Source: Verrucomicrobiota bacterium (lineage in GTDB: Bacteria; Verrucomicrobiota; Verrucomicrobiae; Chthoniobacterales; UBA10450). From it: a stretch of 5,325 nt of DNA. Where the stretch lies: assembly GCA_005887855.1 (NCBI GenBank), contig VBQB01000086.1, positions 1-5,325 of the forward strand. The letters run 5' to 3'. The notes beneath the pieces were generated by a model, which had not been told where the DNA came from, ran no database searches, and was given only the letters and a program-made list of their open reading frames with translations. Of this stretch, positions 1-5,255 are shown in pieces; position 1 is the stretch's first letter; each line of letters opens with the position of its first letter. The translations under genes and the position numbers were made by a program.

Positions 1-131
1 AAGCCACCGATTTTTCCAAGCACTTGTGGACTGTGGGTTTGCTTAACGAGTGATTGAATGCGCCGCTTGAGCCGATTGCCAAGATCGATATCAACGCCCG
101 CACGCGCGTAGGCCTTTCTCTTCTTAACCAC
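1..131 (-). CDS. purM: Phosphoribosylformylglycinamidine cyclo-ligase (AIR synthase), N-terminal part, cut by the window edge
   Basis: This ATP-dependent cytoplasmic enzyme closes FGAM to aminoimidazole ribonucleotide, step 5 of purine synthesis. Only the first 43 codons plus two bases lie in the window. Reading the minus strand from a GTG at 131-129 gives a start MVKKRKAYARAGVD followed by IDLGNRLKRRIQSLV and then SPQVLGKIGGF. The pattern Y-x-x-AGVD-I-x-x-G, a basic helix, and P-x-VLG-x-IGGF is the N-terminal signature of PurM as I know the family, whose full length is about 340-350 residues. An in-frame TAA lies six codons upstream of the GTG, so no earlier start is possible. There is no clear Shine-Dalgarno sequence. 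It follows purF by 79 bases on the same strand, the usual purF-purM order, so it is probably the third gene of this operon. The gap holds only a weak inverted repeat (150-155 with 167-172). Confidence 0.9.
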   Translation of the reverse strand, partial: MVKKRKAYARAGVDIDLGNRLKRRIQSLVKQTHSPQVLGKIGG

Positions 132-210
132 GGATGTGATAGGAGCTTACAGATTATTCCACACTCAATCTGTGCAAATCTCCGTACCTGTGGATGCCGA
201 CTTTTCGACC

Positions 211-1710
211 TTATTTCAAATCCGCAAACAAAGTCGGATGCACTTCCTCGGCAGCGAGAGCTTTCGCGCGTTGCTCGCGTTTTTCCATAATGAATTTGTC
301 GAGCGCAGGGTCGACAGGCAGGGGATAATCGCCCGTGAAACAGGCGAGGCAAAAACTGTTGAGCGGCTTTCCGGTCGCCCGCACCATTCCCTCGACATCA
401 AGATAACCAAGGCTGTCCACGCCGAGATATTTGCAGATTTCTTCGATCGACATCTGATTGGCAATCAACTTTTCCGGATCGGGAAAATCGATGCCGTAAT
501 GGCAAGCGAAGCGGTGTGGCGGACAGCTCACCCGCATGTGCACCTCCTTCGCCCCAGCCTCGCGTAGGTTTACGACGCGCGCCCGCGACGTCGTGCCGCG
601 CACGATTGAATCGTCGACAACCACAACGCGTTTTCCCGCGACCATTTCCTTGATCAGATTTAGTTTCACCCGCACATCAAAATCCCGAATCAGCTGACTC
701 GGCTGCAAGAATGTGCGGCCAATGTAGTGATTGCGAACAAAAGCATGTGCGAACGGAATCTTCAGTTCCTCGGCGAAACCGAGGGCGGCATAATTTCCGG
801 AGTCCGGTACGGGTACAACAATATCTGCATCGACAGGAAATCTACGCGCAAGCTCGCGCCCCATTTCTGTGCGCACTTTTCCGACGTTGACGCCGCCGAT
901 AATGCTGTCCGGGCGTGCAAAGTAAACATATTCGAACATGCAAAACGCCGGTCGCTCATCCGGAAAAGGCCGTTCCGAGCGCAATCCGTTTTCGTCAATG
1001 ATCAGTACTTCACCTGGCTCAATCTCGCGGATGAACTCTGCGTGAATGAGATCAAAAGCGCAGGTTTCGGAGGCGACAACATAAGCGCCGTCGAGTTTAC
1101 CGAGTGCAAGCGGTCGCCAACCAAAAGGATCACGTACCGCGATAAGTTCGCGCTCACTCATAATCAGAAGTGAGAAGGCGCCTTCGATCCTGCGCAATGC
1201 GGCCAGAACATTACTTCCGTTCTCAGATGGCCGCGCAAGCAGATGTAAAATAATTTCGCTGTCCGCAGTCGTTTGGAAGATAGAACCCTTCCGCTCCAAC
1301 TCGTCGCGCAAAAGGTCCGCATTAATTAAATTGCCGTTGTGCGCGATCGCCATCTGTCCGCGCACGCAGTCCACCACGAAGGGCTGCGCATTTTTAATCG
1401 TGCTTGTCCCTGTGGTCGAATACCGCGTGTGTCCAATCGCGCGCGTGCCTTTCAATTTCTCCAGCTCGCTCTGTCCGAAAACTTGCGAAACCAGGCCCAT
1501 ATCTTTATGGACGAGAAATGTCGTGCCTGGGCCGTTGCTGCTCACAATGCCGGCGCTTTCCTGGCCGCGATGTTGCAACGCGAACAAGCCGTAGTAGGTC
1601 AGCACCGCCGCATTCGGATGACCGAATATGCCAAAGAGGCCGCACTCATGCTGCGGAAACACGACGGAGTTTGGCGCTTGATCGATGTCGCGCTTATCTG
1701 GAGAGATCAC
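211..1710 (-). CDS. purF: Amidophosphoribosyltransferase (glutamine PRPP amidotransferase)
   Basis: This cytoplasmic enzyme makes 5-phosphoribosylamine from PRPP and glutamine, the committed first step of purine synthesis. From the GTG at 1710 it is 499 residues. The N-terminal Ntn glutaminase domain begins at HECGLFGIFG, with Cys23 as the expected nucleophile exposed by propeptide removal, followed by LQHRGQESAGI (45-55), GHTRYSTTG (93-101) and HNGNLIN (124-130). The C-terminal phosphoribosyltransferase domain has the PRPP loop VVVVDDSIVRGTTS (362-375). Cys257, Cys403 and the CLAC pair (454, 457) match the four-cysteine [4Fe-4S] set of the Bacillus-type enzyme, so a cluster is likely. Start choice: the longest frame opens at a TTG (1743), with an in-frame TAG five codons upstream and no ribosome site. 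The GTG at 1710 has GGTGGA nine bases ahead. A GTG at 1662 would leave only six residues before the nucleophile. It lies 53 bases after purL (20 from the TTG). Confidence 0.96.
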   Translation of the reverse strand: MISPDKRDIDQAPNSVVFPQHECGLFGIFGHPNAAVLTYYGLFALQHRGQESAGIVSSNGPGTTFLVHKDMGLVSQVFGQSELEKLKGTRAIGHTRYSTTGTSTIKNAQPFVVDCVRGQMAIAHNGNLINADLLRDELERKGSIFQTTADSEIILHLLARPSENGSNVLAALRRIEGAFSLLIMSERELIAVRDPFGWRPLALGKLDGAYVVASETCAFDLIHAEFIREIEPGEVLIIDENGLRSERPFPDERPAFCMFEYVYFARPDSIIGGVNVGKVRTEMGRELARRFPVDADIVVPVPDSGNYAALGFAEELKIPFAHAFVRNHYIGRTFLQPSQLIRDFDVRVKLNLIKEMVAGKRVVVVDDSIVRGTTSRARVVNLREAGAKEVHMRVSCPPHRFACHYGIDFPDPEKLIANQMSIEEICKYLGVDSLGYLDVEGMVRATGKPLNSFCLACFTGDYPLPVDPALDKFIMEKREQRAKALAAEEVHPTLFADLK

Positions 1711-1719
1711 ACTAAATAA

Positions 1720-1725
1720 TCCACC
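1720..1725 (-). promoter_or_regulatory. Probable ribosome binding site of purF
   Basis: The minus strand reads GGTGGA here, nine bases before the GTG at 1710. It is the only purine-rich match near any candidate purF start, and it favours the GTG over the upstream TTG at 1743. The match is partial, so this is an inference. Confidence 0.4.
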
Positions 1726-1763
1726 AAATGAGCCAGCATTCAATGTTGTGTTCTAGTGGCACT

Positions 1764-4130
1764 TCACAAGCTCGGAATTCTTTCCGTTTCATCTTCGACA
1801 GCGCGACGGATGGCGTTAAACCAGTCATCGTAAAGACCGGCAAGCGGCCAGCGAAAAGTTTCCTCGTTAACACGGATGCGCAGCTCGTCGCCGCCGACTT
1901 TCCCTAATTGCCGGAAGGGAACGCCGTATTGACGTAACGTCGACATCGTTCTTCCCATATTGTTTGCGGCGACCGAAATGACGATCCGCGATTGCGATTC
2001 GTTGAATAAGGTAGCGCAAGCTTCCAGCTTGCGGTTTTGATCAGTTCGCAAGCCAGAGGCATGCGCTACATTAATCTCTGCGCCCAATAAGCCCTCGGGA
2101 TTGAAACAACATTCCGCGAGCGTGACGGCGAAACCACCTTCGGAGCAATCGTGCGCGCTTTTAACCAAGCCTTCGCGAATCAAGTCGCGCACCGCGTTTT
2201 GAATTTTGATTTCGTGCGCCAGATCGACAACTGGCGGCGGGCCTTGTTTGCGTCCGTGATAAATTTTTAGAAATTGCGATCCTCCAATTTCATTCCCGAT
2301 TTCGCCGATGAGGAGGATGGCGTCACCGTCCTTCTTGAACCACTGCGTGGTAATATGCTCTTCCTTGTCGACCAAGCCGACCATCGCAATGGTTGGCGTC
2401 GGGTCGACAACGCCGGCGGGACTCTCATTATATAAAGAGACGTTTCCGCCAGTCACAGGCGTACCGAACGCGCGGCAGGCTTCCGCGATTCCTTCGACGG
2501 CTTCGCGTAATTGCCAAAAGTTTTCCGGCTTGTAGGGATTGCCGAAGTTCAAATTGTCCGTGACCGCGAGGGGGCGCGCGCCCGAGCACGTCAGATTCCG
2601 CGCGGCTTCCGCGACGGCAATCTTTCCGCCTTCACGTGGATCGAGCCGGCAATAAAGCGAATTGCAATCCGTGGTCGCAGCCAAAATTTTGTTCGCATAG
2701 CGGACGAAGAACACGGCCGCGTCCGACCCCGGTTTGACAACTGTGCCGGTCCGCACGGTGTGATCGTATTGACGATATATCCAATTCTTTGACGCAATCG
2801 TCGGATCACGCAGCAATTGTCGCAGCGCCTCGTGATTGTCGATCTTCGGAAGATTGTTGCAGCCGGGGTCGTTTACCCCGGTCACAGGAGCTGGCGGCTT
2901 CGCTTCGCGCGCGTACAGCGGCGCTTCGTCAGCCAGTGGTTTCGCAGGGATCTCCGCGGCGATCGAGCCGTTGTCGTGCACTCGCATCATCCCGTCGTCG
3001 GTCACGCGGCCGATCTCTGCGCACGGGACATCCCATTTGTCGAAAATCTCGCGAATAAGATTTTCCTTTCCACGCTTGGCAATAATCAGCATCCGCTCCT
3101 GCGATTCGCTCAGCAAAAGTTCGTACGGCGTCATGCCTGACTCGCGCTTAGGCACTTTTGCCAAATCGATTTCGATTCCGCTGCCGCCGCGGCTTGCGGT
3201 TTCGCACGTCGAACAAGTGAGACCAGCCGCGCCCATGTCCTGGATTCCGGCAACGGCGCCGCACGCGAGCAGTTCGAGACACGCTTCCAGCAGCAATTTT
3301 TCCTTGAATGGATCACCTACCTGCACCGCCGGGCGATCTTCGCGCGATTCCTCCGTCAATTCGCGTGAGGCGAAGGCTGCGCCGGCTAACCCATCCCGCC
3401 CCGTCTCCGCACCGACATAGAAAACGGGGTTGCCAACCCCGCGCGCCGCACCGCGCGCGAGTTGTTCGTGCCGCAGCACGCCGAGGCAGAAAACGTTGAC
3501 AAGCGGATTACCTTCAAAACTCTCATCGAAATAGATTTCGCCTCCGATGGTGGGTACCCCGATGCAGTTTCCATAATGCGCGATACCGGAGACCACACCA
3601 GTGAACAGGCGGCGGTTTGCTGCGATTTGAGCGGTTGTAGCGGCAGGCGTGTCGCCTGCGAGGTCGGTTTTTTTGCGGCCGAGACCGCCGCCACTGGAGT
3701 CGGTAATCGGACCGAAGTGGAGCGAGTTCAAACAAAACTCTGGGCGCGCGCCCATGGTAAAAATGTCGCGAATGATTCCACCCACTCCGGTAGCCGCGCC
3801 TTGAAATGGTTCGATCGCGCTCGGGTGATTATGGCTTTCGATCTTGAATGCGATCGCCCACCCGTCGCCGATGTCGACCACACCTGCGTTTTCTTCGCCG
3901 GCTTTGACGAGAATTTTCGGTCCGGTCGTTGGAAATTTTCGCAGCTCCTTCCTCGAATTTTTGTAGGAGCAATGCTCGCTCCACATGACGGAGAAAATGC
4001 CGAGCTCGGTGAAATTCGGTTCGCGGCCAAGAATCTTTCTAATGCGCTCGAATTCCTCCGGTGTCAGGCCATGTTTCGCCACCAGTTCCGGTGTGACTAT
4101 TGGATCGACAGTCGGGGTTTGGCTGGTCAT
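1764..4130 (-). CDS. purL: Phosphoribosylformylglycinamidine synthase subunit PurL
   Basis: PurL is the ATP-dependent subunit of FGAM synthase (FGAR to FGAM, step 4), working in the cytoplasm with PurS and the glutaminase PurQ. At 788 residues it is the short type without a fused glutaminase, somewhat longer than the roughly 740 usual for it. Visible motifs are [14 protein letters not shown] (46-59, active-site His region), [20 protein letters not shown] (98-117), [13 protein letters not shown] (187-199), VGDPFKEK (271-278), [11 protein letters not shown] (297-307), SESQERM (341-347), TDNLNFGNP (524-532), [13 protein letters not shown] (557-569) and [11 protein letters not shown] (659-669). 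The order fits two AIRS-type ATP-binding halves joined by a linker near 400-430. Extra residues at about 144-170 and 690-707 coincide with palindromic DNA cassettes. The ATG at 4130 has only a weak ribosome site (GACGGG). It heads the purL-purF-purM series. purS and purQ are not in the window. Confidence 0.97.
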   Translation of the reverse strand: MTSQTPTVDPIVTPELVAKHGLTPEEFERIRKILGREPNFTELGIFSVMWSEHCSYKNSRKELRKFPTTGPKILVKAGEENAGVVDIGDGWAIAFKIESHNHPSAIEPFQGAATGVGGIIRDIFTMGARPEFCLNSLHFGPITDSSGGGLGRKKTDLAGDTPAATTAQIAANRRLFTGVVSGIAHYGNCIGVPTIGGEIYFDESFEGNPLVNVFCLGVLRHEQLARGAARGVGNPVFYVGAETGRDGLAGAAFASRELTEESREDRPAVQVGDPFKEKLLLEACLELLACGAVAGIQDMGAAGLTCSTCETASRGGSGIEIDLAKVPKRESGMTPYELLLSESQERMLIIAKRGKENLIREIFDKWDVPCAEIGRVTDDGMMRVHDNGSIAAEIPAKPLADEAPLYAREAKPPAPVTGVNDPGCNNLPKIDNHEALRQLLRDPTIASKNWIYRQYDHTVRTGTVVKPGSDAAVFFVRYANKILAATTDCNSLYCRLDPREGGKIAVAEAARNLTCSGARPLAVTDNLNFGNPYKPENFWQLREAVEGIAEACRAFGTPVTGGNVSLYNESPAGVVDPTPTIAMVGLVDKEEHITTQWFKKDGDAILLIGEIGNEIGGSQFLKIYHGRKQGPPPVVDLAHEIKIQNAVRDLIREGLVKSAHDCSEGGFAVTLAECCFNPEGLLGAEINVAHASGLRTDQNRKLEACATLFNESQSRIVISVAANNMGRTMSTLRQYGVPFRQLGKVGGDELRIRVNEETFRWPLAGLYDDWFNAIRRAVEDETERIPSL
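2011..2036 (+). repeat. Palindromic cassette inside purL, copy B
   Basis: GTAGC is followed by GCAAGCT, loop TCC, AGCTTGC and GGTTTT. The stem is a perfect 7 bp (2016-2022 with 2026-2032). In PurL it is read in frame as residues RKLEAC (700-705), within a stretch of about 690-707 that looks like extra sequence before the conserved [11 protein letters not shown]. It has the same layout as the cassette at 3637-3673. Orientation is given relative to GTAGC. Being a mobile or dispersed repeat is an inference from the two copies. Confidence 0.5.
2863..2881. repeat. Short palindrome in the PurL linker region
   Basis: CCGGGGT, a 5-base loop CGTTT and ACCCCGG form a perfect 7-bp stem. It is read in frame in purL as TGVNDPG (417-423), in the poorly conserved linker between the two halves of the protein. 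It lacks the GTAGC flank of the other two cassettes, so it may be another family or chance. Confidence 0.3.
3637..3673 (+). repeat. Palindromic cassette inside purL, copy A
   Basis: GTAGCG is followed by GCAGGCG, loop TGT and CGCCTGC, then GAGGTCGG and a run of seven T. The stem is a perfect 7 bp (3643-3649 with 3653-3659). In purL it is read in frame as AGDTPA (158-163), in the middle of a Gly/Thr/Ala-rich stretch (about 144-170). That stretch has no counterpart in the Bacillus-type PurL as I remember it, where the FG-x-L-T segment leads almost directly into the YLF-x-x-VV helix. The layout matches the cassette at 2011-2036. Confidence 0.5.
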
Positions 4131-4222
4131 CGGCCCGTCACGTTAATGAATCTGGACGCTCGCTCAATCACACAGATAAGAAATTAGTTCGAATAGCGGC
4201 ATCGCAGAACCGGTCAAAACGT
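4131..4222. other. Divergent intergenic region between purL and the first exported-protein gene
   Basis: Promoters for the purine operon (leftward) and for the rightward gene pair should lie here or in the leader, because the two units diverge. I see no convincing -35/-10 pair in either direction and no obvious PurR-type operator. The block TCGAATAGCG at 4189-4198 recurs at 4702-4711, at almost the same distance from the following GTG (124 and 123 bases). It is therefore part of the duplicated unit and may mark the upstream control region of each gene. Confidence 0.4.
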
Positions 4223-4281
4223 GAGACGGACGGTCGACACCCTGGGGCCGTCCGTCTAGGCCCCGAGCTACGAAGTTTGGG
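4223..4281 (+). promoter_or_regulatory. Structured 5' leader, copy 1: two-hairpin candidate cis-regulatory RNA
   Basis: Hairpin P1 pairs 4224-4233 with 4248-4257, a perfect 10-bp stem (AGACGGACGG with CCGTCCGTCT). Hairpin P2 pairs 4262-4269 with 4274-4281 (CCCGAGCT, loop ACGA, AGTTTGGG) and contains G-U pairs. A competing stem GGGGCC (4244-4249) with GGCCCC (4259-4264) would break both, so a two-state switch is possible. P2 ends 18 bases before the ribosome site. Neither hairpin is followed by a T-run, so this is not a terminator. The same plan recurs at 4735-4793. I do not recognise it as a known riboswitch class. Function and ligand are unknown. Confidence 0.6.
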
Positions 4282-4299
4282 TAAACATCAACATAAGCA

Positions 4300-4305
4300 G
4301 GGAGG
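4300..4305 (+). promoter_or_regulatory. Ribosome binding site of the first exported-protein gene
   Basis: GGGAGG lies seven bases before the GTG at 4313 and fixes that start. The reading frame is open back to an ATG at 4100, but that longer version would run through the structured leader and bury the signal peptide. Confidence 0.85.
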
Positions 4306-4312
4306 CATTACA

Positions 4313-4681
4313 GTGAAAAAGACAATTGTCACCCTCGTCTGCGCGCTGATTGTGCCGCTGGCATTTGCGCAGACGAGTTCGACGGCTAAAAAGCACAAAA
4401 GGCATGTGACTACTACGACTACAGAACCAATAACGGTAACGGGAACATACATCGCAATGGAGGAGGGCGCGGCTGCCAGTTATCAGCCTGCCAGAACGCT
4501 CGTCGTTCGCACGGACGGCTCGAATAACCCAGACCGCTATGTTCTCCAGGGGCCCGGTGCCGTTGTCAATAAGCGGGGCCAAGTCATCCGCACTCCGATT
4601 AAACCCGGCACGCGCGTGCACGTTTTTTACACGGCTGTGGGTGAGACGCGTGTGGTCGATCACGTGGTTGTAGAAGAATAA
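4313..4681 (+). CDS. Small exported protein of unknown function, paralogue 1
   Basis: I do not recognise this protein. It is 122 residues from a GTG start chosen for its ribosome site (GGGAGG, spacing 7) and for the signal peptide directly after it. Residues 1-19 form a Sec signal: a KK pair, a hydrophobic core TIVTLVCALIVPLAF, and an AFA-Q cleavage site. Cys10 lies in the core and does not fit a lipobox. A basic stretch (AKKHKRH, 25-31) and a short Thr run (33-37) follow. From about residue 57 comes a compact, probably beta-rich domain with YQPARTLVVRTDG, a PGAVVNKRGQVI segment, and the block PGTRVHVFYTAVGETRVVDHVVV near the C-terminus. The mature protein is predicted to be periplasmic or secreted. 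The paralogue at 4825 shares signal, C-terminal domain and leader. No terminator separates the two genes, so read-through is possible. Function is unknown, and a structural or envelope role is only a guess. Confidence 0.88.
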   Translation: MKKTIVTLVCALIVPLAFAQTSSTAKKHKRHVTTTTTEPITVTGTYIAMEEGAAASYQPARTLVVRTDGSNNPDRYVLQGPGAVVNKRGQVIRTPIKPGTRVHVFYTAVGETRVVDHVVVEE

Positions 4682-4734
4682 CAGAAATAGGATCGATCGG
4701 ATCGAATAGCGACAGGCGCGAGCCAGTCAAAGAT

Positions 4735-4793
4735 GAGACGGACGCGCGATACCGTGGGAACGTCCGTTAAGTCCCCGAGCTACGAAGTTCGGG
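4735..4793 (+). promoter_or_regulatory. Structured 5' leader, copy 2: two-hairpin candidate cis-regulatory RNA
   Basis: P1 pairs 4737-4744 with 4761-4768 (GACGGACG with CGTCCGTT, outer pair G-U). P2 pairs 4774-4781 with 4786-4793 (CCCGAGCT, loop ACGA, AGTTCGGG). Compared with copy 1, one P1 pair changes from G-C to G-U and one P2 pair from G-U to G-C, so both stems survive the substitutions. The P1 loop differs in sequence but keeps GGG. A weaker form of the competing pairing exists (GGGA and C at 4756-4761 with GTCCC at 4771-4775, one bulged A). The run from CCCCGAG to GGGTAAAC is the best-conserved part of the leader, with one difference from copy 1. Confidence 0.6.
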
Positions 4794-4811
4794 TAAACCA
4801 TTAAAACAAAC

Positions 4812-4817
4812 AGGAGG
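4812..4817 (+). promoter_or_regulatory. Ribosome binding site of the second exported-protein gene
   Basis: A full AGGAGG lies seven bases before the GTG at 4825, the same spacing as in the first copy. It supports GTG as the true start in both genes. Confidence 0.9.
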
Positions 4818-4824
4818 TATTATT

Positions 4825-5172
4825 GTGAAGAGAACAATCATTGCTCTCGTCTGCGCGCTTGTTGCGCCGGTGGCTTTTGCGCAAACCAGCACGACGACGA
4901 CCGAGCAAACGACGACAGAACCAACAACGACAACACAAACGACAACCACAACCACTGCCGGCACGGTAACCACCTATGAACCCGGCAAGACGATTGTGGT
5001 CAAGAGCGACGAAGGGCCGGTCAGCTTCGCTCTGGGAACAGCGGCGCGAATTGTGAACGGCGCCGGGCATGTCGTCAAATCAGCGCTAAGACCGGGTCAA
5101 CGCGTGCATGTTTATTACACAGGCACCGGCGAGACGCGTGTTGTCGATCATGTAGTCGTGGATGAAGATTAA
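4825..5172 (+). CDS. Small exported Thr-rich protein of unknown function, paralogue 2
   Basis: I do not recognise this protein. It has 115 residues from a GTG start with AGGAGG seven bases upstream. Residues 1-19 are a Sec signal (KR, core TIIALVCALVAPVAF, cleavage AFA-Q), nearly identical to that of the neighbour at 4313. Residues 21-50 are a low-complexity linker with 21 threonines in 30 positions, broken by Glu, Gln and Pro, which should be extended and flexible. The C-terminal domain (about 51-115) contains YEPGKTIVVKSDEG, a segment ARIVNGAGHVV, then PGQRVHVYYTGTGETRVVDHVVV and an acidic end DED. GETRVVDHVVV is identical in both paralogues, which marks it as the constrained core. The mature protein should be periplasmic or extracellular. 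A Thr-rich stalk carrying a small beta domain would suit an envelope-attached or matrix protein, but that is inference. A strong terminator follows after 25 bases. Confidence 0.9.
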   Translation: MKRTIIALVCALVAPVAFAQTSTTTTEQTTTEPTTTTQTTTTTTAGTVTTYEPGKTIVVKSDEGPVSFALGTAARIVNGAGHVVKSALRPGQRVHVYYTGTGETRVVDHVVVDED

Positions 5173-5197
5173 GCGGAAATAATTCGCAAGCTCAAAG

Positions 5198-5232
5198 CCG
5201 CAGGGTTCCGGTGGGAATCCTGCGGTCTTTTT
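5198..5232 (+). terminator. Rho-independent terminator after the exported-protein pair
   Basis: A 12-bp stem (5198-5209 with 5214-5225, one G-U pair) has a 4-base loop GGTG and is followed by TCTTTTT. It starts 25 bases after the stop codon of the second gene. The opposite strand has only a CTTT after the stem, so termination of a gene arriving from the right would be weaker. Confidence 0.92.
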
Positions 5233-5235
5233 GCT

Positions 5236-5255
5236 CGTAGCGAATTTCGGCTACG
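5236..5255. repeat. Small inverted repeat with GTAGC/GCTAC arms
   Basis: CGTAGC at 5236-5241 pairs with GCTACG at 5250-5255 across an 8-base loop. It follows the terminator immediately and shares the GTAGC edge with the two purL cassettes. It may be a degraded relative of a dispersed repeat or chance, since the arms are only 6 bp. Confidence 0.3.

Larger units (their letters stand above)
4189..4681 (+). repeat. Tandem duplication, unit 1 (leader plus gene)
   Basis: The similarity between units runs from TCGAATAGCG through the structured leader, ribosome site, signal peptide and C-terminal domain. The second unit is 4702-5172. Spacing inside the leader is nearly identical in the two units. 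The linker between signal peptide and C-terminal domain has diverged most. This is an old direct duplication, not a recent one, since many synonymous and amino-acid differences have accumulated. Confidence 0.8.
4702..5172 (+). repeat. Tandem duplication, unit 2 (leader plus gene)
   Basis: This is the second copy of the unit at 4189-4681, starting at the repeated block TCGAATAGCG (4702-4711). Block-to-GTG distance is 123 bases here and 124 in unit 1. The P1-to-P2 gap, the P2-to-ribosome-site gap (18 bases) and the ribosome-site-to-GTG gap (7 bases) match those of unit 1. Confidence 0.8.

Noticed and set aside
150..210. DnaA-box-like words (for example CCTGTGGATG) and a 6-bp inverted repeat between purF and purM
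   Set aside because: The words match the 9-base DnaA box only partly and are few. The hairpin has no T-run. The position inside a pur operon gives no support for an origin or terminator.
136..567. Plus-strand open frames opposite purF
   Set aside because: They lie antisense to the conserved PurF C-terminus and the purF-purM gap, with no family resemblance.
3965..3985. Palindrome GGAGC...GCTCC near the PurL N-terminus
   Set aside because: It encodes the conserved WSEHCSY motif, and the symmetry follows from those codons.
3462..4187. Plus-strand open frame of 241 codons opposite purL
   Set aside because: It is antisense to highly conserved PurL sequence, has no recognisable motifs and no ribosome site, so it is a shadow frame.
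4223..4281. Leader as a Rho-independent terminator or attenuator
   Set aside because: Neither P1 nor P2 is followed by a T-run, and both sit well before a strong ribosome site.
4100..4312. Upstream extension of the first exported-protein frame from an ATG at 4100
   Set aside because: It overlaps the purL start on the other strand, runs through the structured leader and would place the signal peptide internally. The GTG at 4313 has the ribosome site.
4223..4793. Leader as a cyclic-di-GMP (GEMM) or other familiar riboswitch
   Set aside because: The GGGTAAAC word is faintly reminiscent, but the conserved core elements of GEMM are not present and the spacing does not fit, so no class is assigned.
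4313..5172. CRISPR array or phage repeat for the tandem units
   Set aside because: There are only two long, diverged units, each containing a complete gene. There are no short direct repeats with unique spacers.
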